Shown here in pieces: positions 44,481-55,376 of a DNA stretch of 64,000 bases. The first letter of the stretch is position 1, and each line of letters starts with the position of its first letter. The notes below the pieces were generated by a model. It worked only from the letters and a program-made list of their open reading frames with translations. It searched no databases and was not told the DNA's origin. The translations under genes and the position numbers were made by a program. The stretch is from Erythroxylum novogranatense (Eukaryota; Streptophyta; Magnoliopsida; Malpighiales; Erythroxylaceae), in contig CM057227.1 of the NCBI GenBank assembly GCA_029891385.1, positions 64,233,567-64,297,566 of the forward strand. The letters are read 5' to 3'.

Positions 44481-45380
44481 CCAATTTCACCCCTAACAGT
44501 CCCAAATAAATATCAAAACAAAAAAAGCACAAAACTTATGCCCTTAGAGCATTTGCACACCAAAACACATTTCGGACTAAATTACCACCTGAGTATTATC
44601 AGACCATAATTTACAACCTACACTTCGAAAAATATCATACTCAGTGGTGTTGGAAAGATAGCACATAAATATTCAACTTTCAGTAATACCAATTTCACAA
44701 AATCTGTCTCCTTTATCCTGGAAAAATTCTCAAAGTTTCAGGTTGCCAATAATGGAACCAAGATCCAGATACTATTCATCCAGCACACACATCTCAACTT
44801 CCTAGCCAATTTCAAAGATCTTAAAGCCACAAATGGTCAGAACTTCCTTAATAGGAATTCTAGCCATACTTCTCAAGTTTAATTTAAGCAAACCTCAACT
44901 CAATAGCATAACCACATCAAAAGTTATAAACAAATAACTGAAACATGCACAAGTTCCATTTTCCATATTTCAACCAAAACTCTACTCATTTCATGCAAGC
45001 ATCAATACCACATCAATAACCATCCCATTTAACCAAGAATTTAACCACAAATTTATCAAGACATTTACTGGAGGAAAAAATCCCAATTGGCAGCACACAA
45101 CATACACAATAGTCTTCCCTAAATTTCCATTCATCTAGCATCACAAAACCAAATTCAAAACACTTACACCATTTCAAAGTCAATCCCAAAACATAATCAC
45201 TCATTCATTTACATTCATCGCAAACTCAAAATTTAAAAACTCCAACATATTCTTCCTAAGCAATAACTCAAAAGTGAAGATTTATGCACATACACGTTCC
45301 TTTTTGCAGGAAAGAAGGACCTACTTCTACCTGGAAAAAAATCCTCTCCTATAAGGATTCGATGACCATACCTACTTCAA

Positions 45381-45500
45381 TATAAATAAGGTCCTTTAGC
45401 ATTAGTGTTAGGGGGTGTTCACATTTTCTCTCTTTTCTTTGAACTTGAATCTCTCTCCTTCTCTTTCTCTCTCCTACATTCTCTCTTTCTCTCTCTAGAT
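45381..45500 (+). promoter_or_regulatory. TATA box and pyrimidine-rich leader in the Athila-2 LTR
   Basis: TATAAATAAGG at 45381-45391, followed about 30-60 bp downstream by a long CT-rich stretch (45430-45495, TCTCTCTCCTTCTCTTTCTC and similar). This is a normal arrangement for a plant RNA polymerase II promoter in an LTR. The start site itself is inferred. Confidence 0.55.
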
Positions 45501-45798
45501 AGAACCCTAGTTTTATTAACTTTGTTTTAATTAAAATCATGAACTAAGTTCTCTTTTCCAATTATTGAGGTTATTAGCTAAATTCATGGTTGTTTTTATG
45601 GGAAGCATATGCATATAATTGATGGATCTATGATTGAAAATTTGTGCTCTTGATCTAGACATGATTGTCGAATATATGTGTGGATTTGAAGTCATGAATT
45701 TGAATTTTGCATGAATAATTTGTATGCTATCTGATTAATTTAAATGTTGGACAATAAATTAATTAGGTTAAGTAGTAGTAACTAATTAAAATTGAATC

Positions 45799-45803
45799 TT
45801 GTA
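45799..45803. repeat. Target-site duplication TTGTA of solo LTR D
   Basis: TTGTA here and at 50548-50552, directly next to the TGTTGG and CCAACA ends. Confidence 0.9.
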
Positions 45804-46778
45804 TGTTGGGACCCGATCCGGGAACCGGATCCCAACCGAAAAATGGAACGGAAAGACGGAAAATCGAAAAACGAGAAATCGCTAATCAGAATACAAATCG
45901 CATCATCGGAGCGAAACGAATACTCGAAAAAATTGTGCACCAGAAATACGAATAACAAAGCGGAGAAACTCGAAAAGCAGAATTCCGAATCGAATGCGAA
46001 TCGAAATAATCAAACTGAAACAAACACCGACATCCGTTTCAAATATGAAGCATAGCAAATTCATCGCGTTGGAAACCTTACGACATTTCAAATCCGGTAT
46101 AAATTTTTTTTTCCTCTTATTCATTCCTTTTCTCTTTAATCAATCTCATTCAAATCATAACCATTCCATACAATTCCCTTTTTGGAAACTCATCCTCACC
46201 AATTTCAATTCACTTAATTCATCTTAATCATTTCTTATACAATCATATAAATCCTCAAACTCATTTCTTTAAACCCATTTTACCAAAATTTTACCGAATT
46301 TCTAAAAGATAACAAATTGTATTTTGACAGCCCAAAATTTAAAACCAAAGAAACGCACTTCTAATACACATAATCCAATAGCACAAGGCAACATCGGACC
46401 TCTCGTCCGGCATCCAAACACCAGCAGAAATACAATCTTAGTTCTAAACACTTCATCATTCCAATCCATAATACATCTCAAGTCAAATATTCACACATTC
46501 CAATCACAAGCCATTCATATACATTCCAATTGCCATTTATATCCATCTCAATTCAGATTTACGTACAAAATCTATTCCACAATCATACATAACTCATAAC
46601 TGAAATACATCATGAATTTACATAATGACTTTTCAAGCCATAAACAAAAGCAATACATAATCCAATAAACCTTTTTCACAACTTCAAAACTAAACTCCAA
46701 CATTTCACATAAAACAAAGCATACAAAACTATCGGGTTGACATCATACTGCCTTCCATCCGATCTCCTGCGTGAAAAC

Positions 46779-47805
46779 CTAGAGATGGGGATGAAAGGGG
46801 GGTGAGCTCGGAAGCTCGTGGATAATATATTTATAAACTGAACAATAAGCGGAAAAATTTTTATTTTTCAAACTTTTCAAACATTTCCCATTCAGAAATT
46901 AATCCAAACATTCATTTTAAAACCTTTCAAAACATTCATGAACCTTCATCAACATTTTCTAAAATTTCCAAATCTTCATTTGTTTTAAAATATTCATAAA
47001 CATTTACTTTCTCATTTCTCATGTACAATTTCAAATATGAATGCATCACGTCATAATACATCACAACATAAACAAAGAAAAATCACATAACACTTCAAGT
47101 GGTTTAGTGTTGGACCCCACACCCCACCCGTAGGTGTTTGCAGGTTATACTGCGGCGTGTGTTTGCGGGTTATACCGCGGCATTCAACACAAATCACATA
47201 ACACATCAAATGATTTGGTTTGGTTTGGTCCAAAACAGGACGTACTGCACATTCCCGCATAGCGGTTCTCAGGCAAACAGTGAATGAGGGGAGTCCGAGA
47301 TCGGAACTCCTATGCCACTAGCGGGCAGCCGGGAGAAGGCTATAACAAGTAGAGACAGCGCTGACTCACAAAAGACCTTACCAAACCCATATAGCACATA
47401 AGCAAAACGGCATTTCAGATGGCCCGAAGGCACTTTTCAAACGTCTTACTTTTCACATTTTTCACATCATCATATCAGGTCATAAATGCCACAACCATAT
47501 ACACATGGATTCACATAACAAAATTTAATGACATTCACATCATCACTTAAATCACATATTCATCACAATATATGCACTACTTTTTAATTCATTTAAATCA
47601 TAAATCATATAATTTGAATACCATGAAATTCATAAGTCTTGCATTTTCTAAAACTCATTTTACTTCTTTGAAATCATAATTTCAAACATTTACATCCTTT
47701 TCAAACATTTTTATCAATAATAATTTATCAAAATCAAATTTTGCTTTCTTTAATTTTCAAAATTCACATTTAGCTTATAATTCAATAAATAAATATACTA
47801 CCCAC
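46779..47805 (-). promoter_or_regulatory. Intron-like interval in LTR D
   Basis: Minus-strand donor-like GATATGAG/GTGGGTAG and acceptor-like CCCATCTCTAG/GTTTTC, 1,027 bp, at positions matching those of element C. Splicing is inferred. Confidence 0.4.
47134..47182 (-). repeat. 25-bp tandem duplication with hairpin in LTR D
   Basis: GTGTTTGCAGGTTATACTGC begins at 47134 and its variant with GCGGGTTATACCGC at 47159, 25 bp apart. GCGG...CCGC can pair. It lies inside the intron-like interval. Confidence 0.75.
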
Positions 47806-49609
47806 CTCATATCCATGCTAGCATCTTGTCGAATGCTTCAATTTGACATTTTCTCCTTTCTTCCTTCCAATTGAAAATTCCCTAAATCAATTTCATCAAA
47901 ATTTAATCTCATAAATAACTTAATCCTTGAATTTGATGCATAAGTCATCAATTCTTACTAATTCCAAGATAGTTACATCACTAATTCCAAAAACCCCCAA
48001 ATTACAAATTGAACCTAAATCAATCCAATCAAATTCAATATCATAATTAACTAAAATTTTCAAATTGAACTTAGGAAATATCAATTCCTCTCATATTCAA
48101 GCTATTTCAGTCTCCAATTTTGAAAATCCCCAATTTTCAAAATTGGCCTAAACTAATTTGCACAAATTCTATATCATAAAACATAATTTCTTCAAAATTG
48201 ATTCCATATTTCATCAATTCATGCTATTATTGATGATTCTACACCATTAATTCACAAAATCCCCAAATTTCTAATTTGGCCTAAACCCCTAATTTACAAT
48301 TTTTCAAATTAAACTTCACCTAAAGTATAAACATCAAAATTAACTTAAGAAATCTCAAATTCATCACTAATTCAAGCAATCTAAAGCAACAATTTCAAAA
48401 ACCCCCAAATTTCACTATTCATCATATTCTTCACTAAGCTTTCTCTCTCTAGAATCTTCCATAACCAAAATTAAACATAACCTAAGGCATAAATATCAAA
48501 ATCAACTTCATGAATCACAAACCCATGTCATTATCCATATTTCTAAACCAAAATTCATCAAAATCTCAAAGTAGAAAATTTCTCTTACCTCTTTCTCTTT
48601 CAAATTCGGATTTTCATGGCTTAAAGAAAAGCTCTCTTCGTTTCCCATCTTTTTCCTTCATGTATCTACTCCAAACTCATGCTAAAAGCCCTCAAAAATT
48701 TGAAAATTTGTTTTCTCTCTCATCTTCCTCCATAACCGAAGCTTCCACTCTCTTCTTCTTCTTATTTTCTTCTTTTCTTCTTAAACCATCGTGACTCCCC
48801 CTTAAAAAACGACAATCCTTTGTTGTTTTGTGCCAAATCATTTAAAAATGATGGCTTAAAAGACCAAAATGCCCTTGACTTTACTTTATGCTATTCTCAC
48901 ATGCGGGTTTGATTCGCACTATTGAGTTGAAGGAATTTATTAAAACTTCCTTCAAGAGAAATGTTCCTCTCAATCATACGAATCCAACGCCACCGACCGC
49001 GCTCACTTCGGATCACTACATCAAAAGTTATGCTCAAAACAGTTCGGGTATATCCATATTCTAACACATTTTTCATGTACGATTATTTCCGTCCAAAAAT
49101 TCACATTCTTAATCTGAGAATTGAAACTCGATGTCTTCATAACAATTGTATCCTTATGTCTCTAGTTTAATTCAAAACAAGAATCACCTCATTTCGATTC
49201 CCAGATCAAAAGTTATGCTCAAAATACTCTCAGATGTTCCTAATCCAAAATTTACACCCTAATCTGAACTTAAATTCAGAAATTAAAAGTCTTAGGGAAA
49301 AAATTGACATTTCATTTCTTCATATGATTTGTAGCCCCTTGTCTTATATTTATTTCACCTCAAGAATCGCTTCAATCGGATCTCTACAGATCCTGAATTT
49401 CACAAAATACTGAACCATGTTTGAAAAATTTCCCGACTCAATTTGATTAAATTAATCTCCAAAATTCACAAATTTCTATGACGATGTAGATAATTGTCTT
49501 AGGAATCCAACGTCGCAAGAATCGACTCAATCGGATGTCGAAAGGAAACGATATAAGCAAAATAGTGAACAAAGGTCGGATTGGAGGAAATAACAAGCAA
49601 GAAAAATCA

Positions 49610-49728
49610 AAACGGCGTCGTATTGGAGAAACAAAAACGGCGCCGTATGGAGCGAAACGGGCGCGCGCTGGGCGAGGCGAAGGCTCACTCGCCCTCGCTA
49701 GGGCGATGAGTCGCCCTAGTGACTGGGA
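49610..49728 (-). repeat. CpG/GC-rich block in LTR D
   Basis: Short GC-rich stretch with GGGCGAGGCGAAGGC, CTCGCCCTCGCTAGGGCGAT and GTCGCCCTAG words. It is clearly related to the 50-bp units of element C but not tandemly amplified. Confidence 0.78.
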
Positions 49729-49759
49729 AACTTCATTTTCATTTTTTTTTTCACAAAAA

Positions 49760-50260
49760 ACCCGAAATTTTCAAAATTCATAACTCTTACTCCCGAACTC
49801 CAATTTTGACAAACCTAGTCTCTATAGAAAGCTTAAAAGAAGCTCTTCAACTTCCACGAAGGACATACAAATCAATTCGACTCATAAAGGAGTCCATTTT
49901 CCGGTCAAAGATACTATCCTCTAATAATCATGCTAAAACCACAATATAAACTTGTAAAAATCATAACTTATTATTCCGAGATCGAAAAATTGCATACTTT
50001 ACATCGAAATAAAGATCAAAACAAATCCTTAAATTTTCATGAAGAACATCAAAGCTCAATTAACCTCTAACTAGGTTAATTTCTCAGTCAAAGTTTCAAT
50101 CATAATTAAAGTCAAAAGTCAACCCTATTACACATAAACTTTGACTAATCATAACTTTCACTCCCGATATCGAAAAATTACAAACTTTATGGATACAGAA
50201 AGCTATTAACATAACCTACAAGTTTTCAGAAGACCATTTTATCAAATTTTGCCTAAATCA
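49760..50260 (-). repeat. Degenerate ~180-190 bp array in LTR D
   Basis: Cores at about 49853, 50034 and 50222 (TTCCACGAAGGACAT, TTTTCATGAAGAACAT, TTTTCAGAAGACCAT), spaced about 181 and 188 bp, aligned with the array in element C. Confidence 0.6.
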
Positions 50261-50552
50261 AAAGTCAACTTTCAAAGGCCAAAAAGTCAACTATTTCACA
50301 ATTTTTCATATTTTCACTCTTTCTCTTTTTAGTCATGATTTTCAACTTAATTTCAATCAACTCATCCACTTAATTTCATAAACCATACCAATCCACTCAA
50401 AACCCCAAAGATATCAAAATCAGATCATTTCTTTTCTTCTCAATATTCTTTAAATTTTAAGTCATCTCTTATACAAGACATACACAAAGCACTCCTTCAA
50501 TTTCATTTTCATAATTCAAATTTTCACTCAAAGATCGGGGTCCAACATTGTA

Positions 50553-51160
50553 TGTTTAATAAGTTGGATCAAGGCATAGTTTAATTTTATGCATGCTAGC
50601 TTTCTTAAAAATTAACTTAATTTCGGCAGACTTGATTTTGATCTTGACGCTCTTGTTATTATGTTGTCTATACTAATTTTGAATCAATGCATTAACAAGA
50701 AGATTTTTCATGTCATGTTTGTTTTGAACGCATCTATCTTTGTTTGATGAGTCATAATTTTCAAATCTTAGAAATGATTCGTTTTCAATGATTAAAAACA
50801 ATCTAAGGATTTAGTGAAAACCTTTACAATTAGTCTTTAATTATTCTGAACTTTTTACTCAAAATTTCCTAGCAATTTCTCTCTTGAAAACTTTTAGCTT
50901 TATTTTAATTTTCTGAACTTAAATCACGTCTTCTTTTCTTTTTTTGTTTACTTTTAATGCAAGCAAACAAATCCCCCAATCTTGTCCTATTGCGTCATGT
51001 AATCTAGCATTAGTTCATGCATAACATTCACAGATACTTTGCTTAAAAGTAAAAAAATCTTCCTTATGTTTTGATCTCTGTGGGATGATACCATTGCTTC
51101 ACTATAATGCAAATCAACTTAAGTAGGGGATTAAACTTGTAAGATAATGACAATATATCA
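50553..51160 (+). mobile_element. Athila-2 5' LTR, right part
   Basis: Continues from 45803 after removal of LTR D. It ends near 51160 with ...CAATATATCA, six bases before the PBS. The stretch CTCTGTGGGATGATACCATT at 51076-51095 resembles the CTCTGTGGGAT phrase found near the 3' end of many Athila LTRs. Confidence 0.75.
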
Positions 51161-51166
51161 AACTTT

Positions 51167-51179
51167 TGGCACCATTGTC
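51167..51179 (+). promoter_or_regulatory. Athila-2 primer-binding site, split by solo LTR B2
   Basis: TGGCACCATTGTC (51167-51179) is the first 13 bases of an Athila tRNA-Asp type PBS (TGGCGCCGTTGCCGGGGA with transitions). The rest, AGGAA, resumes at 55276 after the B2 insertion and its TTGTC duplication. This insertion alone would prevent Athila-2 from being reverse-transcribed. Confidence 0.85.
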
Positions 51180-52789
51180 TGTAACATCCCACCCTCAATT
51201 GGAAGGGTAAAATAGTATATTTGACATAGGATGGAATAGATTTGGAGTGCATAGGACTGTTCATGCATAATAGGATTGGTCCACAGTCACATTTGTGCAC
51301 ATAAAATTACTGTGCATGCATACATGATATTCCCGGTTTGCGTGCCTAAGACAATTTTATTGGGATTAACGTGGTTAATGGGTTTAAAAAAATTATTCTG
51401 AGTGCGCCATAAATTGTTTTCTATTTTAAGGGATTTTTAAAAATTGTTCTGGATTTTTCCGGAGAAAATTCCCGAACCGGAAAAAAAAATCGCCAATTGG
51501 CGAACCGGTTGAATTTCTACTGTTATTTGATCTTAAAACTCTTGCATATTTTGGTGGGACCTTAAAGTAGACCCTTAAACCATGTAGTAACCGAAATTGT
51601 GGGTGTATAAGTTGGATATTTATTGATTAAAGTGATTAAAGTATAATAGTTGAAATCTTTGACTTTTCTTATTAGTTTTGAACAAATCTCATCTTGCCAC
51701 ATGTTTCCCTACCTTTTAAATTTCGGTGATGTTGTCTTAAAAGAAGATAGATAGAAGGAATTATTTTGTTTACACTTCTCCATAACCGAAACTTGGTTAA
51801 TGTTGGATTGGATTAAAGAATTAGAATAGTATTAAGTTGACTTTTCTTTTTAAAACCATAAACCAATCAATTTTTGCCAACATCTCCTCTCTCTCCCACG
51901 GTTAAGCCTTTAGATAAGAAGGAATTGATTTGTTTGGTGAAATGCCTTTCTCTCATAAAATCCCTTTATTACCTATCCATCGATTTTCATCTTCTTCATC
52001 AAACCTTCCTCCAAACTTCAAGCCTTCTTCTTCTAGACACCAAGTTTCTTACTTATCATGGAGGGCTTTCACTTGCATGAGGTTAGAAAAAGGGGTTAGC
52101 AATTGTTAGGAAAGAATTGAAGAGAAGAGAAGGTTGGAAAAGCTAATAGGTAAGTGTTTAAATTAAGCTTTGAATGGTGTTTTCAATGATGCTTAAGTAT
52201 GACTTTATGAATCATAGTAGGTAGAAACATTGAATGGGATGTTTGGTGCCTTTATTATGCTTATGGATGCATTAAATTGATGTATATTATGGCTTGAATT
52301 AATGGGTATAAGGTTAGGGTTAGTTATGATTTGAAAGTAGGATAAGTGATAATTGGTTCGAACTTGATTGGAATGGCATATTGATAATTGATTTTACTTG
52401 GAAATGAAGAATTGAGTGCTGCCAATTTTTGGCTATTAGCCCTAGTGAATGTATGAATGGTATAAGAACTGATTTGTGTTCCTTTGGATGTTTAATGATG
52501 TGTTAAAGGCATTGGAAATGATAGAAACTAAGATTGGACCAAATCTGGAAATTTAGGGTTTTAATCGATTGTACTGTTTTGATCAAACTCATTGTATAGG
52601 AATGCAAATGAGGTGAAGTTTGTGGCCACTTAAACTTTGGGATGTTAGCTACATTTTTGTGTGAAATAGGTACTGTCCAATTTTAGCTTTAAGAGGGTGT
52701 AATTTGTCTTGGAAAGTTACTGCTATTGACTGGAATGAACAGTATCCGAAATCATACCCTATAGTTTTGCTAATTTTTATAAATTAATT

Positions 52790-53640
52790 GAGAAGGAATT
52801 AGGACAAATGGACTAAATGAAAGTTGAAGCCTATTAAGTTATCTTTCCAATGCAACTGATTTTGCAATTTTTCTATATGTCTATTAGGAGTTATGGACTG
52901 ATGATTGTTGGCTGTTTTTATGCATTGAATGAAACCTAGCTGGAATGTCAAATTTGGTGTACATTCAGATTAGGAGGAATTTTAGTAATTTTTGTGCATT
53001 GAATTGGTGTTGGAAATCTACTGAAAAGTTTTATATGACACATTCTTCTTGAAAATGGTGTATGGCATATAATTTCTGGAAATCAGATGTGGGAGTTATG
53101 GATTTTCACAATTTGAACCTACATTGTGATGTTAATTGCTGATTAGGTCAGAAACTTGCATAACAGATTTGACACTGTTAGAGGCTGAATTGGAGTCTGG
53201 TTATTTCATGAAGAATTGAAGTTTGAGATTTTATATTTTCAGGGATATAAAGTGGTAATTTGTTTGACTTGTATACAGGAGATATGATTGATAGAAAGTT
53301 ATCGCTCAAATTGAGTGATTTCGTGGACAACAACCTTGAGTGAATTATTTGACCTAGTTAGCAAGGGAATTGAAATTTGGGTTGTTTCATGAAAGTTGTA
53401 GATAACATTGTGATCTTGATGAGAATATTTATTGTATAATTTTTTTGACTGCATAGAATGAAAGATAGCGAATTTCCAATGACTGTTCTGTTTTAGGAAG
53501 TGAATGTGTGGGCAGTAGCTTACATTGGATGTTTGGCACCCTTAGGGGTGAAATTGATTTTTCTGGACTAAAGGAAACTTGTAGAGGGTTTCATTACCTT
53601 TCCAATGAGATATGGTTTGCTTTTTTCTAAATTGTGTAGA
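52790..53640 (+). repeat. Degenerate ~185-190 bp tandem array in LTR B2
   Basis: Five cores at about 52822, 53014, 53203, 53387 and 53573 (ATGAAAGTTGAAG, CTGAAAAGTTTTAT, CATGAAGAATTGAAG, CATGAAAGTTGTAGA, AAGGAAACTTGTAGA), spaced about 192, 189, 184 and 186 bp, with CTTTCCAATG and AGTTATG words between them. Confidence 0.65.
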
Positions 53641-54153
53641 ATAAGTTATGATTTATTGAATTTCAGTTAAAGGAAAGGGAAAAAGAGTAGGAAATAAGGG
53701 CAATATATATATATATTAATTGTTGAATTTTGGTTTCTTTCGTGAATAACTTTTCCGTCCGACATCCGATTGACCTGATTCTTGAGGCATCGGATTTTTA
53801 GAATATTGAATTTCCTTTTCTGAGAGATTGGAAATTTTTGGACGGAAAATTGAAATGGGTCCGGGTAAAAGTCTGTGTAATCACTGTTTTGTTTAATTGG
53901 GGACCTATAGAAGTCCGATTTGCACACCGTCAGCACTAATAAGTTTCTAATTTTTGGATAGATTTTTTTGATGGAAAAAAATGGGATTAGGGTCGGGAAT
54001 TCATGAACATGCATATTTTTACCTACACGTGCATCAATAATTCATTCGGATTGAATCGTTAGTAATAGTTACCTTCTCTGATGCTTAGGCACAACTGGAG
54101 CGTCGATCGACCGACGTGACAAAGACTTTCTGACAATAGCTCAGAAATAAGAT

Positions 54154-54842
54154 GTGAGTAACCTAGTTGGTTATCCCGATCTACGTGTTTACTGTGACTT
54201 GATTGCCCTACGGGGATTACGTGGATTATATATGGCTTTTATTGACTGTGAATTGGGCATTAGACAACTGTGTAATTGGACTGTACATTCGGACTGACCC
54301 ATGGACTGTGATATATTATATTGACTTCTATTGGGCATGTGCATTCATGCACAAATGCATTAAACTGCTAAAAGGAAAATTGTGAACCGAGACGCCACTG
54401 ATACTGAACCGAGCCTAGAGCTCGACATACTGAAACGAGCCTCGAGCTCGAAGGGAGATAATTCTCCCCAGACGCGTCTACACTGAATACTGTTTATGCG
54501 CTCGGTCACAATACTGTAATAAAACTGAAAAAAAGAGTCACATATGCATTGCATCATTACTGGACTGAATATCTGAAATGGATAATTATTGTATTTGCTT
54601 GACTTCGTGATCAGATTGTAAATGGATGACTACCGTCTTGATCGCTATACCGACCGTGGATCTTTATTATTCTCAGAATTAAATATTGATCGTAATAGGA
54701 ACTATGAATATTGACTGTATTAGTAGTACTAAGACTGTCTTATTACTGTAATTTGTTATGTGATGCATGAATTGGGAGAACCATCGATGATGGTTTCTCA
54801 TTGAGTTCGCAAACTCATCCAAAATTGCAATCTATTTTTCAG
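54154..54842 (+). promoter_or_regulatory. Intron-like interval in LTR B2
   Basis: Donor-like GAT/GTGAGTAACCTAGTTGG and acceptor-like CTATTTTTCAG/GATTTG, 689 bp. It contains two 26-bp repeats with GAGCCTAGAGCTCG and GAGCCTCGAGCTCG (about 54408-54452). Splicing is inferred. Confidence 0.45.
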
Positions 54843-55275
54843 GATTTGAAGAGTACCCCGTTCGACGCGGGAGTATGTCTACTGTAGGCAAGTGAAGGAT
54901 AGAGGTCGGGATCAGTTCGTGTCTGTATTAGTGTCTTACCAAATTATGTTCCGCAATCAATGTATAACAATGCTTTGTATTTAGACTAAGCCCATTGTGG
55001 TGTTATTGTTTTTACACATTGACAATTGCATTATTGTTGCCTGACTGTAATGAGTGTTGATTGTTTGTAATAACTGGAAATAGTTTATTGTGCTCATGGG
55101 TTTAAATTACTTACTGTTTTTACCGTTGTTTATACCGGGCCAATGTATGTTATAAAAAAAGTATACCAAGTTTTACCGACCGACTGATGTAGTACGCCAC
55201 CCTCGTGGGGCACGGACTCGGATATCACCAACGATATCAGGTTCGGGTCACTCGGGAGTGGGGTGTTACATTGTC

Positions 55276-55376
55276 AGGAATCAAAGTGTTGATTTTTAGC
55301 TTTCTTTTATAGTTTGCATGTTATTTTCCTCTCTTTTTGGGATTTGGTGCATTTAACCTTTTATTTTGAAGGTTGT
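55276..55376 (+). other. Athila-2 short leader
   Basis: Only about 100 bp between the PBS remainder and the first gag-like Met (55377-55379). No feature other than a pyrimidine-rich stretch is seen. Confidence 0.5.

Larger units (their letters stand above)
40920..45247 (-). mobile_element. Solo LTR of long-LTR family F
   Basis: 4,328 bp on the minus strand, from TGTTGGAGTTTTTAAATTT at 45247 to CGGGAGTGGGGTGTTACA at 40920. There is no PBS or PPT beside it. The flanks are ...CATATT on the left and TATTC on the right: a four-base match, or the five-base ATATT if one base was lost at the junction. Modules in sense order: degenerate array (44480-43830), CpG-rich block (43806-43668), CGTCCGACCTCCGATCGA block near 43640, donor-like GAG/GTGAGTGACC at 42388, tandem repeats (42055-41865), acceptor-like TTTTTTAG ending at 41274, and the 3' end block shared with A and B. 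Confidence 0.87.
45253..45803 (+). mobile_element. Athila-2 5' LTR, left part
   Basis: AT-rich with promoter-like features, collinear in function with the part at 50553-51160 that ends at the Athila PBS. The exact left end is not determined, because the first few dozen bases could still be Athila-1 RNase H. The start probably lies within 45253-45330. It is interrupted at 45803 by solo LTR D. Total LTR length would be about 1.1-1.2 kb. Confidence 0.6.
45804..50547 (-). mobile_element. Solo LTR of long-LTR family D
   Basis: 4,744 bp on the minus strand, from TGTTGGACCCCGATC at 50547 to ...CGGGTCCCAACA at 45804, with perfect TTGTA duplications and no PBS or PPT. It is a close relative of element C for most of its length, for example 48905-49400 against 19865-20350. 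It lacks the extra ~95 bases with the embedded PBS: it ends at the TGTTGGGACCCGATCCGG motif that lies inside the C LTRs. Modules: array (50260-49760), CpG-rich block (49728-49610), donor-like ATGAG/GTGGGTAG at 47805, acceptor-like CATCTCTAG ending at 46779. Confidence 0.92.
51180..55270 (+). mobile_element. Solo LTR B2 (relative of family B) in the Athila-2 PBS
   Basis: 4,091 bp from TGTAACATCCCACCC to CGGGAGTGGGGTGTTACA with perfect TTGTC duplications (51175-51179 and 55271-55275). It aligns with family B end to end at moderate divergence. It has donor-like AG/GTAAGTG at 52149/52150, a ~185-bp array (52790-53640), the CCGTCCGACATCCGATTGA block near 53756, donor-like GTGAGTAACC at 54154, and acceptor-like TTTTTCAG ending at 54842. 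Unlike B it has no CpG-rich island: at that point there is only a short (AT)n run (53705-53720). Confidence 0.93.

Noticed and set aside
55314..55376. Upstream start of Athila-2 gag at 55314
   Set aside because: The first 21 codons are hydrophobic leader-like translation of non-coding sequence. The acidic/Gln-rich start at 55377 fits an Athila gag better, though neither can be proven.
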